Shown one piece after another: positions 1-12,100 of a DNA stretch of 64,000 nt (the first letter of the stretch is position 1; each line of letters opens with the position of its first letter). Origin of the DNA: Lineus longissimus (lineage: Eukaryota > Nemertea > Pilidiophora > Heteronemertea > Lineidae). The stretch covers positions 11,780,349-11,844,348 of the forward strand of contig NC_088318.1 of the NCBI RefSeq assembly GCF_910592395.1, written 5' to 3'. The notes below the pieces were generated by a model that searched no databases, had not been told where the DNA came from, and saw nothing but the letters and a program-made list of their open reading frames with translations. The translations under genes were made by a program, and so were the position numbers.

Positions 1-160
1 GGTCACAATCAGCAGATTTTAAGGAAGAGCCGGACGCGGACGAACACGCGACATGCAATACAAACTAGAGGCCTGGTGGCCAGAAAAGCTCCGCTGTATT
101 GGGTGACATCGCGGTGTTGTAGTGGTCATCTTCCTTATAAAACTGTGTTTTTCTTTGCAG

Positions 161-3100
161 CTAGATGAATGGGCCCGCCATGTCTACTCTGCTACGAACG
201 CCACCATCGACATCAGGGTCCCCAAACCCATCCTGAGGCGCTTTAGGCGCAAGTTGAGGGGAGATGGAATAAGATACAAGATTGTTATACACAACTTGCA
301 AAGGTATAGAAATTTGAATTTTAGAAGGCTGTCACCCGGCAGAAGGCCATGAACTTTACTGCCACAGGCATACCACAGACATTCGGCCTTTGTTTACTTC
401 GTTGTCAGGAGTTGCTCTTTGGGGTTGCTCTTATCACCTCTACTTCTCTTTCCTTAAGTTTGATAGATGATGAAATGGACCTTGAGAAACCCCGCCACAG
501 ACGAGACGCGACGGGCAAGACAGTGAATGCGGAAGACCAAGATGGGCCACGCTACCTCTGGGACAACATCGTCGGAAGATACGTCACCTTTGACGAGGTA
601 TGTGGATGGCACCCACTAAAAGAACTTTCCACTTACCTTACACTTACCACTTATACCTCAACTTTTCGTTCCAGGACGAAAATTACATATCGCTTCCCTT
701 CTACCCGCGCCTTTTTAGACTCCTTTGCAGTCTATTTCGTCATCCTGATCATCTCTTTTTCATGTGACAGGACGAGGCCAGTCCACCCGGTAGTCCTCGT
801 CTGCCACGTGCAAACTATACAGTCTGTGGCTCATTTTCTAAAGGGGTCTTAGTTTTTCAATTCATGACAACATTCATGTCCGCGTTCACTTGGGCTCTTT
901 CAACATGTGACATGTAGTATTTTACTCATAATGTCTGCGACTCCAAACCTCTCTATTAAGTACATCCTGTGGACGAACAATTCTGTCCTTAGCAGAGGTG
1001 TCCTGATTAAAGAGTTGACCGCTAAGCATGCTAAGGGAGGTTCCACTGTACATGTTGTTGAATCCATCACCATGATCAAGTGTTGTTTGCTTTTCAGATA
1101 ATGAACTGGATCCAGAACATTGCCGACACCAGTCCCCTGGCGTCCATCATCGATATCGGCAAATCATTTGAAGGGAGACCACTCAAAGTTCTCAAGGTGA
1201 GTATCTCCCTTCTGCTGCCCTAGTCCCCAGCGTCCTGATATAGAACTATCAAAGCAAGTTGTTTTCTGAGCAACACCACTTGCTGATATAGCCTATTGAT
1301 CAGAAGAAACACCATTTACTCCACTCAGGACACAGTGATTCGACCTCGCAGATAAGTTTAGGATGAAAACCAGACTGCACCATCTTGCAGTTTGAGACAG
1401 GGACGTAGTCGTTGCATGTTTTGGTCTACGACTAAGGTATGCTAGTTTTGACCACTACTGTATATACATTTTCCCATCGTGGCTTCTCGTCTTTTCGTTT
1501 AGCTCAATGGAACGAGATCATCAGATCCCAGCGAGAAACCGCGGCCTGGTATCTGGTTAGATGGAGGGATTCACGCCAGAGAATGGATAAGTCCCGCTAC
1601 AATGAATTACATCATATTCAACGTGAGTGTACCAGTACAGGTTCTTGCGATGATGCGCAACCAGGGACAACTGGGTTTGGTGGCATCTCTGCTCAAAGAC
1701 AGCGGGTTGCCCTATATCTTTAATGGATCACCCCAGCATGATCTTGCCGAAATTCGTCTCCGTGTGTGCCCATGCAGCTTAAAACATGAACACTGTACCG
1801 ATTTTCTTTTTTACCCTAGATGGTGCAAGGTTACGGCAAGATCCGAGAGATCACTGATCTATTGGACTACTTCGATTGGTACTTTATGCCGGTGTCCAAC
1901 CCTGATGGATATGAATACTCCATGACAACGGTAGGTAATCCAAGTCCATTAATTGGTGTCTTAATCATATTTTCCATATTTCCAAGTTTGATCTTTTGAG
2001 GACAAAGTCACAACCAGAATGCCGGGACAAGTTCTCAATGATCGATTCGTATCTACAAGGAAATTGTGACTACGTCATGAAACCTTTCTCAATGACAAGA
2101 TAACATTTGGGCTAAATACACTGGGGTGCAATGTCTTGTCTTTCCCAAAACACCACTTGATAATTTATCTTTGTAATGACCAACAACACACAAAGCAAGA
2201 GTGATGAGAAAGCCATCTGGTGGCAAGAAAGGTAACTCCGTCTTCCAGTTCCAATTTCGTCAAAAGTTAACCCTTTACGCTTATTATTTCTTTATGGTTT
2301 TACTTCAGGAACGTTTATGGAGGAAAAGTCGCAGCATCAGTGGACACTCATTTTGCCGGGGAGTGGACCTCAATAGGAACTTTGGACATCACTGGATGGG
2401 TGAGAATATTGCCACATTCTTCAGGGCATATAACATTTTGTGTGTGTGGAGGGGGGGACAGACCAGCACTTTTTCGTCCTTTGACATGGCATTAAGGACA
2501 CCCTTCGGACTGACAAGTGCTGTCCTCAATAGAGAGGTTTCCTGGTTAGAGAGGTCAAATTGAATGGAAACACCCAATTTGGGACCAAAACTAGTGTCCT
2601 TAATAGAGAGGGTGCCCTTAATAGAGAGGTGTCCGCTAAGGGAGGTTCTACTGTACTTGCTAAAGGCTCACTCAGCTTGTGACCCTTGAAACAATGTAGA
2701 CTAGTAGTCACACCCATCATCAGTTTTTGACCCATAAAACTATACCAGGGTTCTTTATTTCTGACAGCCAGCCCATGTTCTCCCTGTGTGGCAGCAGTGG
2801 CTTAACCCCTAAGCCAGACCAAGACCCACACCAATCATCAGTTCTCTACCATGAGACTACACCCCTGTAACCATAACAGGTGCTCTTCATTGCAGACTGC
2901 AAGCCCATGTTTTATCTGTGCGCAAGCAGCGACCCCTGCCGAGGAACCTTCGCTGGGGACGCACCCTTCTCCGAGAAAGAGAGCATAGCCATGTCACAGT
3001 TCCTCAAGGCTCAACAAGAGAATGACAAATTCGTCTTTTATTTCTCGCTCCATTCCTTCTCTCAAATATGGCTGCTGCCATGGGGTTATACGAAGAGCAA

Positions 3101-4501
3101 GCGGCCAGCTGATATCAATGACCTAGTGAGTATCTCTTCTGCGCCAACATGGCTTGTGGGCATCACAAACGATTGAAGCAGTTCTGGCTCATCTTGACAT
3201 ATGATTAGACCAAGGATTCATCTTGCTTGAGAGACTGCTGCTCTGGTGCCAAAGAGTAATTAGAGATGCAAGAGCATCTCATCTGCCAATGCATGCCAGT
3301 TGTTTCGTACAGTGTGACGTTGTTGAGACCTGGGTTGGGATATGGTCATGCAAGTGTGTCCTTAAAGAATTTTCCTAGGATACTGTCTTTTTTTCCCCAA
3401 AAGAGGCTTCACCTATTACTAACCAAGAGCAGTTAAACACATATCAATTTCGTGCCAAAGGATTGTTCACAGCAGCTCATGGGAGTCATCTCGGACCAAA
3501 CCTTGAGGAGGACACTAGAATCATTCGATGGGGAAGGCCAGGGTGCCATCCAGTCATTATTTTCCCGGCAGTAAAACACACCAAGCCAAGTGTCTTGGGT
3601 ACGAAACCATTTTGTCTTTTGGCTTTGCATACTTCTGCATTTTTACATTCCCTGAGGCAACATTCCAAAATGATATACACTGTACCTCGTCTCTTCCAGA
3701 CCGAGGTAGCTCAGGTTGGTGTGGATGCTCTCAATAGGACACATGGCACAAGTTACACCATGGGATCCCCTGCAAGTATTTTATGTAAGTGAAAAGTGTG
3801 TGGGCAATGTCCCAACTATCTGTTAAAGGCAGAATCTAAAGGCGGGAGCCAGGTAGGTCAGATTAAGTTAAAAGGAACCTCCCCAAGTAGACACCTCTCT
3901 AATAAGGATACTCTCTCCCGTAAGGACACTAGTTTTGGTCCTGAACTTGCTGTTTCCATTCAATTTGACTTCTCTTATCAGCACACCTCTCCAGTAAGGA
4001 CAATACTTGTCAGTCTCGAAGGTGTCCTGAATAGAGAGATTCCACTGTATATGAAATTGAGTCAGTAAAATGGTGTTTGTGTTGTTTTAATGTAGAAGCC
4101 TTCAGGGAACTATAAACTAGAAAAAGGATGTAGATCGACCTCTGTTGACGCTAAAAGCGTTAGGGAACTTGTTTTAAGTTCCAGTTCATGTACGTTGAAC
4201 ATTTTTGACCGATTATTTCATCCACACTTCAGATGCTGCGGGTGGCAATTCCCTGGATTGGGCAAAGGGTGTCGCAAAGATCAAATACTCCTATATCCTG
4301 GAACTCAGAGATACTGGCGAGTACGGTTTCCTCCTACCAGAATCCCACATTATGGAGACGGCTGAGGAAACGTTTAACGGAATCAAAGCAGCCGTCAGTT
4401 ATTATGTCAGGAAATCCTCTTTGGAGAATGAACCGGTTGAGGAGAAACTTGCACTGTTCATCGAGACGGTCCTTGACATGGCTCTAGATGATGAACATTA
4501 G
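161..4501 (+). CDS. Secreted metallocarboxypeptidase, M14A (carboxypeptidase A type), 5' partial
   Basis: Zinc exopeptidase that removes C-terminal residues from peptides, made as a secreted zymogen. Exons: 161-303, 459-597, 1098-1196, 1503-1622, 1820-1930, 2309-2399, 2896-3125, 3700-3784, 4233-4501; phases agree and total 429 codons including stop. The first two exons encode the activation propeptide (Propep_M14), ending near a basic RHRRD activation site. The catalytic domain shows the HARE zinc motif (His69, Glu72, and Arg71 in bovine numbering), WRKSRS (Arg127), DLNRNF (Asn144-Arg145), the third zinc ligand in SLHSFSQ (His196), a Tyr248 equivalent at the 3784/4233 exon junction, and LELRDTG with catalytic Glu270. 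The residue equivalent to 255 reads as Leu (NSLDW), which predicts preference for hydrophobic C-terminal residues rather than Lys/Arg. The signal peptide and start codon lie left of the window. A short C-terminal extension follows the usual end of the fold. Several introns carry MITE copies. Which CPA paralogue it is cannot be said. Confidence 0.93.
946..1053. mobile_element. TA-type MITE copy (carboxypeptidase intron)
   Basis: Reads aacctctctattaag, gtcctgattaaagag, and ends gggaggttccactgta. Shorter than other copies, with an internal deletion. It lies close upstream of exon 1098-1196. Confidence 0.6.
2485..2657. mobile_element. TA-type MITE copy (carboxypeptidase intron)
   Basis: ggcattaaggacacccttc, gtcctcaatagagaggt, accaaaactagtgtcc, a doubled taatagagagg block, and a right end ggaggttctactgta. 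Left terminus is eroded. In the intron after exon 2309-2399. Confidence 0.65.
3882..4053. mobile_element. TA-type MITE copy, inverted order (carboxypeptidase intron)
   Basis: Contains acctctctaataaggatac, ggacactagttttggtcc, a ttgacttctcttatcagcac block, and ends gagagattccactgtata. The inner blocks are in the opposite order to the other copies, as expected of an element with near-symmetric ends inserted in reverse. In the intron before the last exon. Confidence 0.6.
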
Positions 4502-5154
4502 GATGGGGACCTGGTTCAATGAGTGATGGTCGTCAAGGCCAACCACGTTGAAAGTATGAGCGACAACAACAGGTCCTGTGTGAAAAGATGATAAGCTGCC
4601 ACAGACGAACAGTATCTTGGTTGCACAAACCATTAATTTTGAATTGAGTTTTGATATCAAAGAGAAAACCATTTGGGACTGGAGAATTTTGATTGGTAGT
4701 GTGGTCATGTTAATGAGGTGGTCGCCAACCGGGGTTCCACTGTACTGGGAACTTTCGAGCTCACCGTTAGACATTGAGAAATATCCCAGGCCCCAACCAT
4801 GTGGCTTGTTCTAGTGACAAAGTTTTTTTCGAAGACAAAAAGTTGAAATTCAAACATTTTGGAATGAGTCTTGGACCCCTCCGAACAAAACATTTTAATT
4901 TATTTGACGAGTCATGCTACTGTCTTATATCGACATAACACAAATTCTTATCTTTGAACTGAAACTTAAAAGCTTGAAGTATCTTAATTACCCACTTTAT
5001 AGCATCAGCAGACAATACATAACCAAGGACAAGCCATTTGAAGCAGAACACCAGCACTGATGTCTTCTGGTGAAATGATTTCTTTACCATTTCGTTGCCT
5101 TCCCACTTGTTTGTGATATGATATCTGTATAGGTTTTTTCAAATATTATGGTTC

Positions 5155-5160
5155 AATAAA
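5155..5160 (+). terminator. Poly(A) signal, carboxypeptidase gene
   Basis: Canonical AATAAA about 650 nt after the stop codon, within AT-rich sequence. It is the first canonical hexamer I found downstream on this strand. No transcript end is available to confirm it. Confidence 0.5.
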
Positions 5161-5384
5161 ATGAGGTTATTCTCCAGAAAAGTCTTCTTTATTGCAGTTG
5201 TATGTGACCACAAAAAAGCCCCCTAAAATAAAAAAAAAAGATGCGTCTCTAAATTGCTGAGAACTACTCAAGATATCCAAGAGAGCTACAGCACAGGCAG
5301 ATACATGAGAGTTGTTTCAATTCCATTTGTACCTGAGAGACCAGTCAACACTAAAATACACAATTAAGTACAAATATAGCAACT

Positions 5385-5390
5385 TTTATT
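5385..5390 (-). terminator. Poly(A) signal, INTS8 gene
   Basis: Reverse-strand AATAAA about 435 nt after the INTS8 stop codon. Another reverse-strand hexamer lies further downstream near 5187, so the true 3' end is uncertain. Confidence 0.4.
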
Positions 5391-5824
5391 AGAAAATGGC
5401 ATCTTGCAACGAAACCTTTCTTCATAGACCTGCACAACGTTACACTTAGTTACACTTAGAAAACTGTCTTATCTAGCACAACAAACTTCTCCACAAAACT
5501 TGAGATTTTCATAAAATATCAAAAATCATTTGTATTTCATTGAGTTTGAAAGACAAATACCACAAACAAATACAGAATCATTTCAAAGGCGACAAGCTTT
5601 TCTTTTAACAATTCTGGTAATAAACCCTTTAGTCACTAATAACCAATGTGCTTTTATAGTACATCATTATCTCCTTGAAGCGACACTGACATTTCAGCCA
5701 GAAACATTCTGTAGATTATGTACGATTATGTTCTGTACGAACGGAATAAGATCCCAAACAGTCCTTCATCCCAAAACATGCCAAAACACTAACTTCGTCT
5801 ATTCACGCACCAATCAGTTCCACA

Positions 5825-8800
5825 TCATAAATACTGTTTCGCCATTGCCCTCAAGAACCTCTGTTTCCTGATCATACTGGCCTCATGTTGCACGCTCTCA
5901 ATGTTATTGCTGTTCAACTCGAGCTGACCTAGGCAGCGTACCTAAAAAACACAGTAAGTAGAAGTTATAGAATGGAATAATGGTATTTTTGTCTAGGCTA
6001 ACTGTTGTTGTTAGTGTTATAAATTTTAAACTATCAGATACTTACAGCTTTCTGCCTTTTGTCCACTTCTCCTTTCTTATTATGCAAATCTGATAAGATA
6101 GTCAAGAAATGTTAAAAGTTTTCTATGAAAAGCTAGATGTCTGTGCTAAATAGCACTGATAACCTGACATGCTGACGGAGCACCATAAACCATCTCGTAT
6201 CTCAACCTCTGCCACAGGGGCGTTGCGGTTGCTATTTGTCTTTTCATTGGCAGAAACCTCTGTCAACAATCCTGCAGAAAGTCCAGGAACCCTGACATTT
6301 CGATACTGTGAGCTGTAACGTCATAGTCAATCAATGCATGCTTTGGATCAGCAGAGGTCTGTGGGGCCACCATCACAGTCTCAAATATTAACGAGCGACA
6401 TCAGAACTCCAAGATAGAAACTGCTCATATCCCAAGGACAATTGGATTTCTCTTTTTCTCATCAGAACCTTCTCAAAATTCAAAAAAGGCATGAGGTTTT
6501 TTTTCATGGGTTGGTAAAGCACTGGAAAAGCACTCGAAATATTCATGCAAAATCTGGTCGACTTAATCTCAATCTTTCCAAAAAATTGAGAAAAGAAAGT
6601 TAAAACACGATTTTTCTGATAATTTAAAGGATACATATGAGGAATTCTAAGATCGTTCCATCCCAAATGCAGTCGTAGTAGGTATCCATTGCATCATAGC
6701 TGATTTTCTCCTGTAGGGCCTTGAAAGCGGTCGTGTAATCAACTTCATCAAGGAACTGGCTCAGAATGGCAACCTACAAGAGAAACAAATGAAGTTTGTC
6801 ACAAAAAGTACACCTCTACCCTTTAAAATACCAACCCGTCAGCCTTGTGGTAAAGGCGTCCGCCTCGTGTATGGAAGGTCGAAGATTCAAGGCCTACTGG
6901 CATTCCTATGGCCTACTTGTTAAGTAGAAATAGCATCTAACCAATAACCGACTTGACTTATTTACTTCACTACACAGCCTCGTGACTATTTCCAGATTTT
7001 CCTCAAGAAGACTTACCTGAGTGAAACATTGTAGACTTGAGCAACATCGCATCATTTTCTTGTAGACTTGGTCATCATAGACAATCATAGGCACCACTGT
7101 TGTGAAGAAGTCTGAAGAGACTACTCCGGCCTCTAAGTAGAACTTTAGAGCTGGTCCATACTGTGCGTTAGCTGAAAACGATAAAAGATTATTTCACATT
7201 TAGCCAAAACAAATTCCGACAGCTTCTAGCTTATGACGGCACAATTTTATTGGCCTGTGCCAGGTTGAGAACTAAATCATTATATGCTGTTTCTCTGGCC
7301 CAAGTTTTGTGAAACCCCCTGTATTTTCCAAACGAGACTTTGGGCTGAATGTAGTTTCCAAGGGGAATGGACTTTTCCGGGACACTTTGATTTGGCCTTT
7401 GACCAGGAAGTTAGGACAGAGACCCCCCCCCCCATTCCCCAGCCTCGTCTTACCGAAGCAGATGTCAGCCTGTGTCCTCAACCACGCATGATTCTGCGGG
7501 AAAGTATACAAGGAATGTTTGAGCACGATCGCCAGAGCGTCACAGACTGCTTGAACATTGATATCTGTCGAGCTGGCAAGGAGGACGGTGGGCCAGAGAC
7601 CAAGGTATTCGTTGGAGATCTCACTGGTGATGTTGTCCTTTAGGATTGTGTAGAGCTTGGCAAGGAGGGATATCAATGTTGATAACGCAAATGGTTCCTG
7701 AAAGGAAATTACAGCATTTGTTTTGAGAAAACTGATTCGTATGAAAATACAGAGGTGGGAGACTCATTCCATATCACAGAGGGGAGAAACCATGTCAAAA
7801 TTAGATGCCCTGGTCAAATTTTCATGGCGATAAAACATGGCAGCTGTCGGCCTGGGAAACATGTATTTAATCAGAATTTTGCAGCAGTGCCTTTGACACA
7901 GTATTATCAACAAATCCAACCTGGGAACTGCTTTGTTGCATTTACCTTGATATTTTGGATGAACGTGACCAGATCGGCCCGCGAGAGGAGCCCCGCCCCA
8001 CCATCACGCTGGAACACGTTACTGTTGCCACCGGCATTCCTCTTCTGTTGAGAACTCGCTGTGAAGATCTGGATCACTGAAAAAAATGAAATGGCCAGGG
8101 CCATTGTGCTCACCTCATGTGGAGGAAAGATGGATAAAGAGCATGGTATTATGTCATGTAGTGTTAGGTTTGATGTAGGTCCAAGCAATTACAATTTCCC
8201 CAAAATGGCCAATTTACAGTACATTCGACCTCTGTGACCTTGAAAAGTAGGTCAAATCAAAGAAGACCCGGGTGACACATTGAATGGTTGTTAGAATTAG
8301 ATGTACCTATGATATAAAATTGGTGCCAATCGGGCAAGTCATTACTAGGAATAATGGCATTTTGAAGAATTTAGGATTTGGCCCCCTCCCTGGAGGCCAA
8401 ACGGCAAATCAGATCGCACCAAACTTCGGTACCTGAGATCACCTGACCAAGGGGTACATGTGTACTTAATTTGTGATCAATAGTCATTGCAGTTAAGAAA
8501 CGTGCCATAGTTACGGCCGGACGGCCAATTTACGCCATTTGACCTCTGTGACCTTGACAAGAAGGTCAAATTAAAAACCTGTGTGACATATACTGTATGG
8601 TGGTTAGATGTACCCATGATATCAAATTGGTGGCAATCGGGCAAGAAGTTAAGGAATAATCACATTTTTAAGGTTTTTGGATTTTGCCCCCTGGTGGTCA
8701 AGTGGTGAATCATATTGGACCAAACTTCGGTCCCTGAGATCACCTGACTAAGGGGTAAATGTGTACCAAATTTGGTATCAATAGTCATTGCAGTTTAGAA

Positions 8801-9134
8801 ACGTGCCATCGTTACATCCTAACGGCCAATTTACACCATTTGACCTCTGTGACCTTGAAAAGGAGGTCAAATCAAAAACCCGGAGGATATATGATGCACC
8901 TTTGCTAGAAGTACCTACCATATTTTTTTCAAAATTTCCCGACTACTATTAAGGGAGATATTGCATATTTTCACTTTAAACGTTTGGCCCCCTGGTGGCC
9001 AAACAATGAAACGAATCGGACCGAAACTTGGTCTCCAAGGTGTCATTACATAAGGGTACATGTGTACCAAGTTTCAACTCAATAGCTCTAACAGTTACGA
9101 AACGTGCCCTGCTAACGGACGACGGACGACGACG

Positions 9135-9181
<47 letters not shown>

Positions 9182-12100
9182 ACAACGGACGCCACGGTAT
9201 GGGATAAGCTCACCTCTGCTAAGAGGTGAGCTAAACACAGGAACTTATTGTAATATCGATAAATAGAGGATGTTTGTGGCAGGGGAATAAAACGAAGGTC
9301 AACCATGTGTGACAGTGTCATCTGATGCTGTCGCAGTGACAAAAATCGCTTGTTTGCGATCATCAGAAGCAGACACAGATTACTAACCTGCTTCCCAGAG
9401 GGTCTTCCCAGGTTGACGTGCATTCTTTATGTTGGGCAATTCCTTGCACGTGTCGGCAAGAAGGCAACTGAACTCAAGGTAGCCATTTCTGGTGTTGGCA
9501 AGGTTCCGCAGATATTCCCAATCCTGTATCGTCAAAAGAAACGCTGCCGAATGGCCGATAACCTCGTTCCCAGGATGAATATCGGAGTCGAGGCGTAAAC
9601 TTGTTATGCATGTTTTACACCGTTTTAACACGTCTGAATGTGATGATCCTTCGGCGTATGTTCGGAGATCAAGGAATTGTAAAAGATCGACGTGTAATAT
9701 TTCGTATCGTATCAGTTTGGAAAGTTTGTAAGACAAGTCTTTGATTTGTACGTCTGCTGCTCCAAGAAGTAAACGAGCTCGATCATACAGCTGGAACAAA
9801 AGACAAGAGAAATTCATAAATTTGAGCAAGAAGAGTACACCGTGAAACTGCCCTTTAGCAGACAACTCAGTCAGCAGTACATGTGCATCGTCTCTATCAA
9901 GGACACTGAATTTGGCCCCAATTTGGTCATTTCCATCTCTGGGATCACAACACCACTACATTTTACGTCTGTAATCAGAACACCACACGTTTTACCTCAG
10001 TAATCAGGACACCTACCTATTATTCAAGCACAGCATTTGTCCGGCCCAATTGTGTCCTGGTGTCGATCAAACATGTTAGGTTTTAATTTGGGTTTTTAAA
10101 ATTCAGCCAAATGAATGTAATGGGAACAAATCTTCAATCAGATTGGAATTTACCCTAAAGATCTACCATAATGCATGTGTTCCTGAAAGAGAGAATTACC
10201 TTGATATCGAGACAGTGCTTAGCCTTGGCCACCATGATGTAGACGATGGCTGGGTCCTCTTTTTTACTTGCTGGGGGAAGATTCATCAGACCCTGGTTAA
10301 TTTCTCTCGAGACTCGCCACTGAAAGAGAACCGCTGGTAATCATTTCTTCATTTCTCAGTAAAACGTTCACTTATCTAAGTGCTTCATTTCTCAGTAAAA
10401 TGTTCACTTATTTAAGTGCTTCGTTATTATCTAAGTGAAAGCCTAAAGCTGGTGTGAGGCGGAAGATTCAAGATTTTTCATTTGGTGAATCACAAAATTT
10501 CGTTCAGTTTTTCCAATAAAAAAATAATTTTGCACATTTTTTTCACAGTTTTTACTCTCACAAGTCAAAATCATATCCAAAGTGAACTAATATTAAACGC
10601 CCCTATAAAAATTAACCACAAACAATATGATTATTTACTCGGTGACCAATCCTTGTGGGAAACAGAACTAGTCAAAATCAAATGATGATTGCCATAGCCT
10701 TACCCTTGTACAAAGATTGGTGATTTGCTGTGGGCTGACGGATCTCGATATTTTGCAGACGAGGTCTCGTATAGCAGGAGGATCATAGACCAGGAGTAGC
10801 TGACGCTCCAATTCATTTTCAGGCATTTCGTCATTGCCTAGAAAAGATAACACGAATCATATAAGGGATTATTTTTCTTTTTGATAGATTGAAATAAGCA
10901 AGGGGCAATTACAATATTGATTCATAGTTGCACCACAACAAGCGTTGCCATCAAAAAAAGAAAGAAATCAGATCTGTTTTTGGTAAGGTAAAGTGGTACA
11001 ATTATAGCCTCATACAATTATAGCCCCAACAGTGTACAAAAGAGCTGGTAGTACACTTTAATGCACACAGACGTTATAATTGTACACCTTACATTACTGA
11101 AAACAGCTCTCTGTCAAATCTTTTATTTCAACTGAATTAATCACTCTACAAATCAGTTGAGAGATAACTCAGTAGTCACGGTCTGGCCAAAATAAGATTT
11201 TGGGAAGTGGGGCAATTTTACCCCCAGGGCCACCTTCACCCCACTTTATGGTATTGTATTTGTACTCACACATTGAGAACTCTGAATCAAAAGTGACCTC
11301 CCTCATGGCAGTGTACTCGTCAAGAATATCATTGATATCATCTAACTCTTCAGCACTGAAGTATGACTGGAGTGGGCTTGCAATCATGGCATTGATAAAC
11401 CCCTTCTCTGGAGGAAGTGCCTCACATAGGTACCTGAATCAGATAAGGTGGTATCAGGATTACCAATTGAAAATGAAAGAATAGAATTTTTATGATTTTT
11501 TTACGGTAACAGTATGATTTCCACATACTGTAATGTAAGCCTCTAATTTTTGGAATACAGTGCCTATAAAAGTTATTTCTTTTGGGTAAGGATATAATGG
11601 AAAATTGGTAAAAAAAGTAAAGTTTTTACCTGAGAAAACACTTGATGTTCAATCTTTGGCTGTAAGAGCATGACTTGATGGCCTCTTCTGCTACCTGAAA
11701 GCAAAAACAAACAAACACTTATCAACAGTTCCTGAATACTAAAGTATCTTATAATTTCAGTTGTTGGCCTGTCAAAATTACCTGACTGCTTGTGACTATT
11801 GGATAATCAAACTCACACAAGTGTCGTTGAAACTGTTGAACCAAAACCATACTTTACTTCATGGCAAAAATATCTAAAGTGTTAAGTAGCTTACACGAAT
11901 AAGACAGGTTGGATGGCGAGGATGCAGTCAGGATCCCATAATAGGCAATAGTTACTGGTGTGACTTACAAAACTGCTCAATTTATCGACAACTCACAGTG
12001 CGGGATCCTTGCCCGACTGATTTGTGGTGATAATCAGAAAGAGTAGGAACATATTCTTCCACGGCAAACAATAAACCAGACGTTTAAGTTTATGCTGTCC

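Larger units (their letters stand above)
4502..5824. other. Convergent intergenic region with 3' UTRs of the carboxypeptidase and INTS8 genes
   Basis: No coding exon is apparent. A poly(A) signal AATAAA at 5155-5160 (+) fits the carboxypeptidase transcript; the reverse-strand AATAAA at 5385-5390 fits the INTS8 transcript. The 3' UTRs would be tail to tail. A short fragment of the TA-type MITE end (gggttccactgta) lies near 4731-4745. Confidence 0.6.

Noticed and set aside
2201-2563. 120-codon plus-strand frame inside the carboxypeptidase gene
   Set aside because: It only contains exon 2309-2399 in frame; the rest is intron and MITE sequence.
8976-9423. Poly-Val, poly-Arg and poly-Asp open frames
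   Set aside because: They are translations of the (GAC)n microsatellite of the tandem element, not genes.
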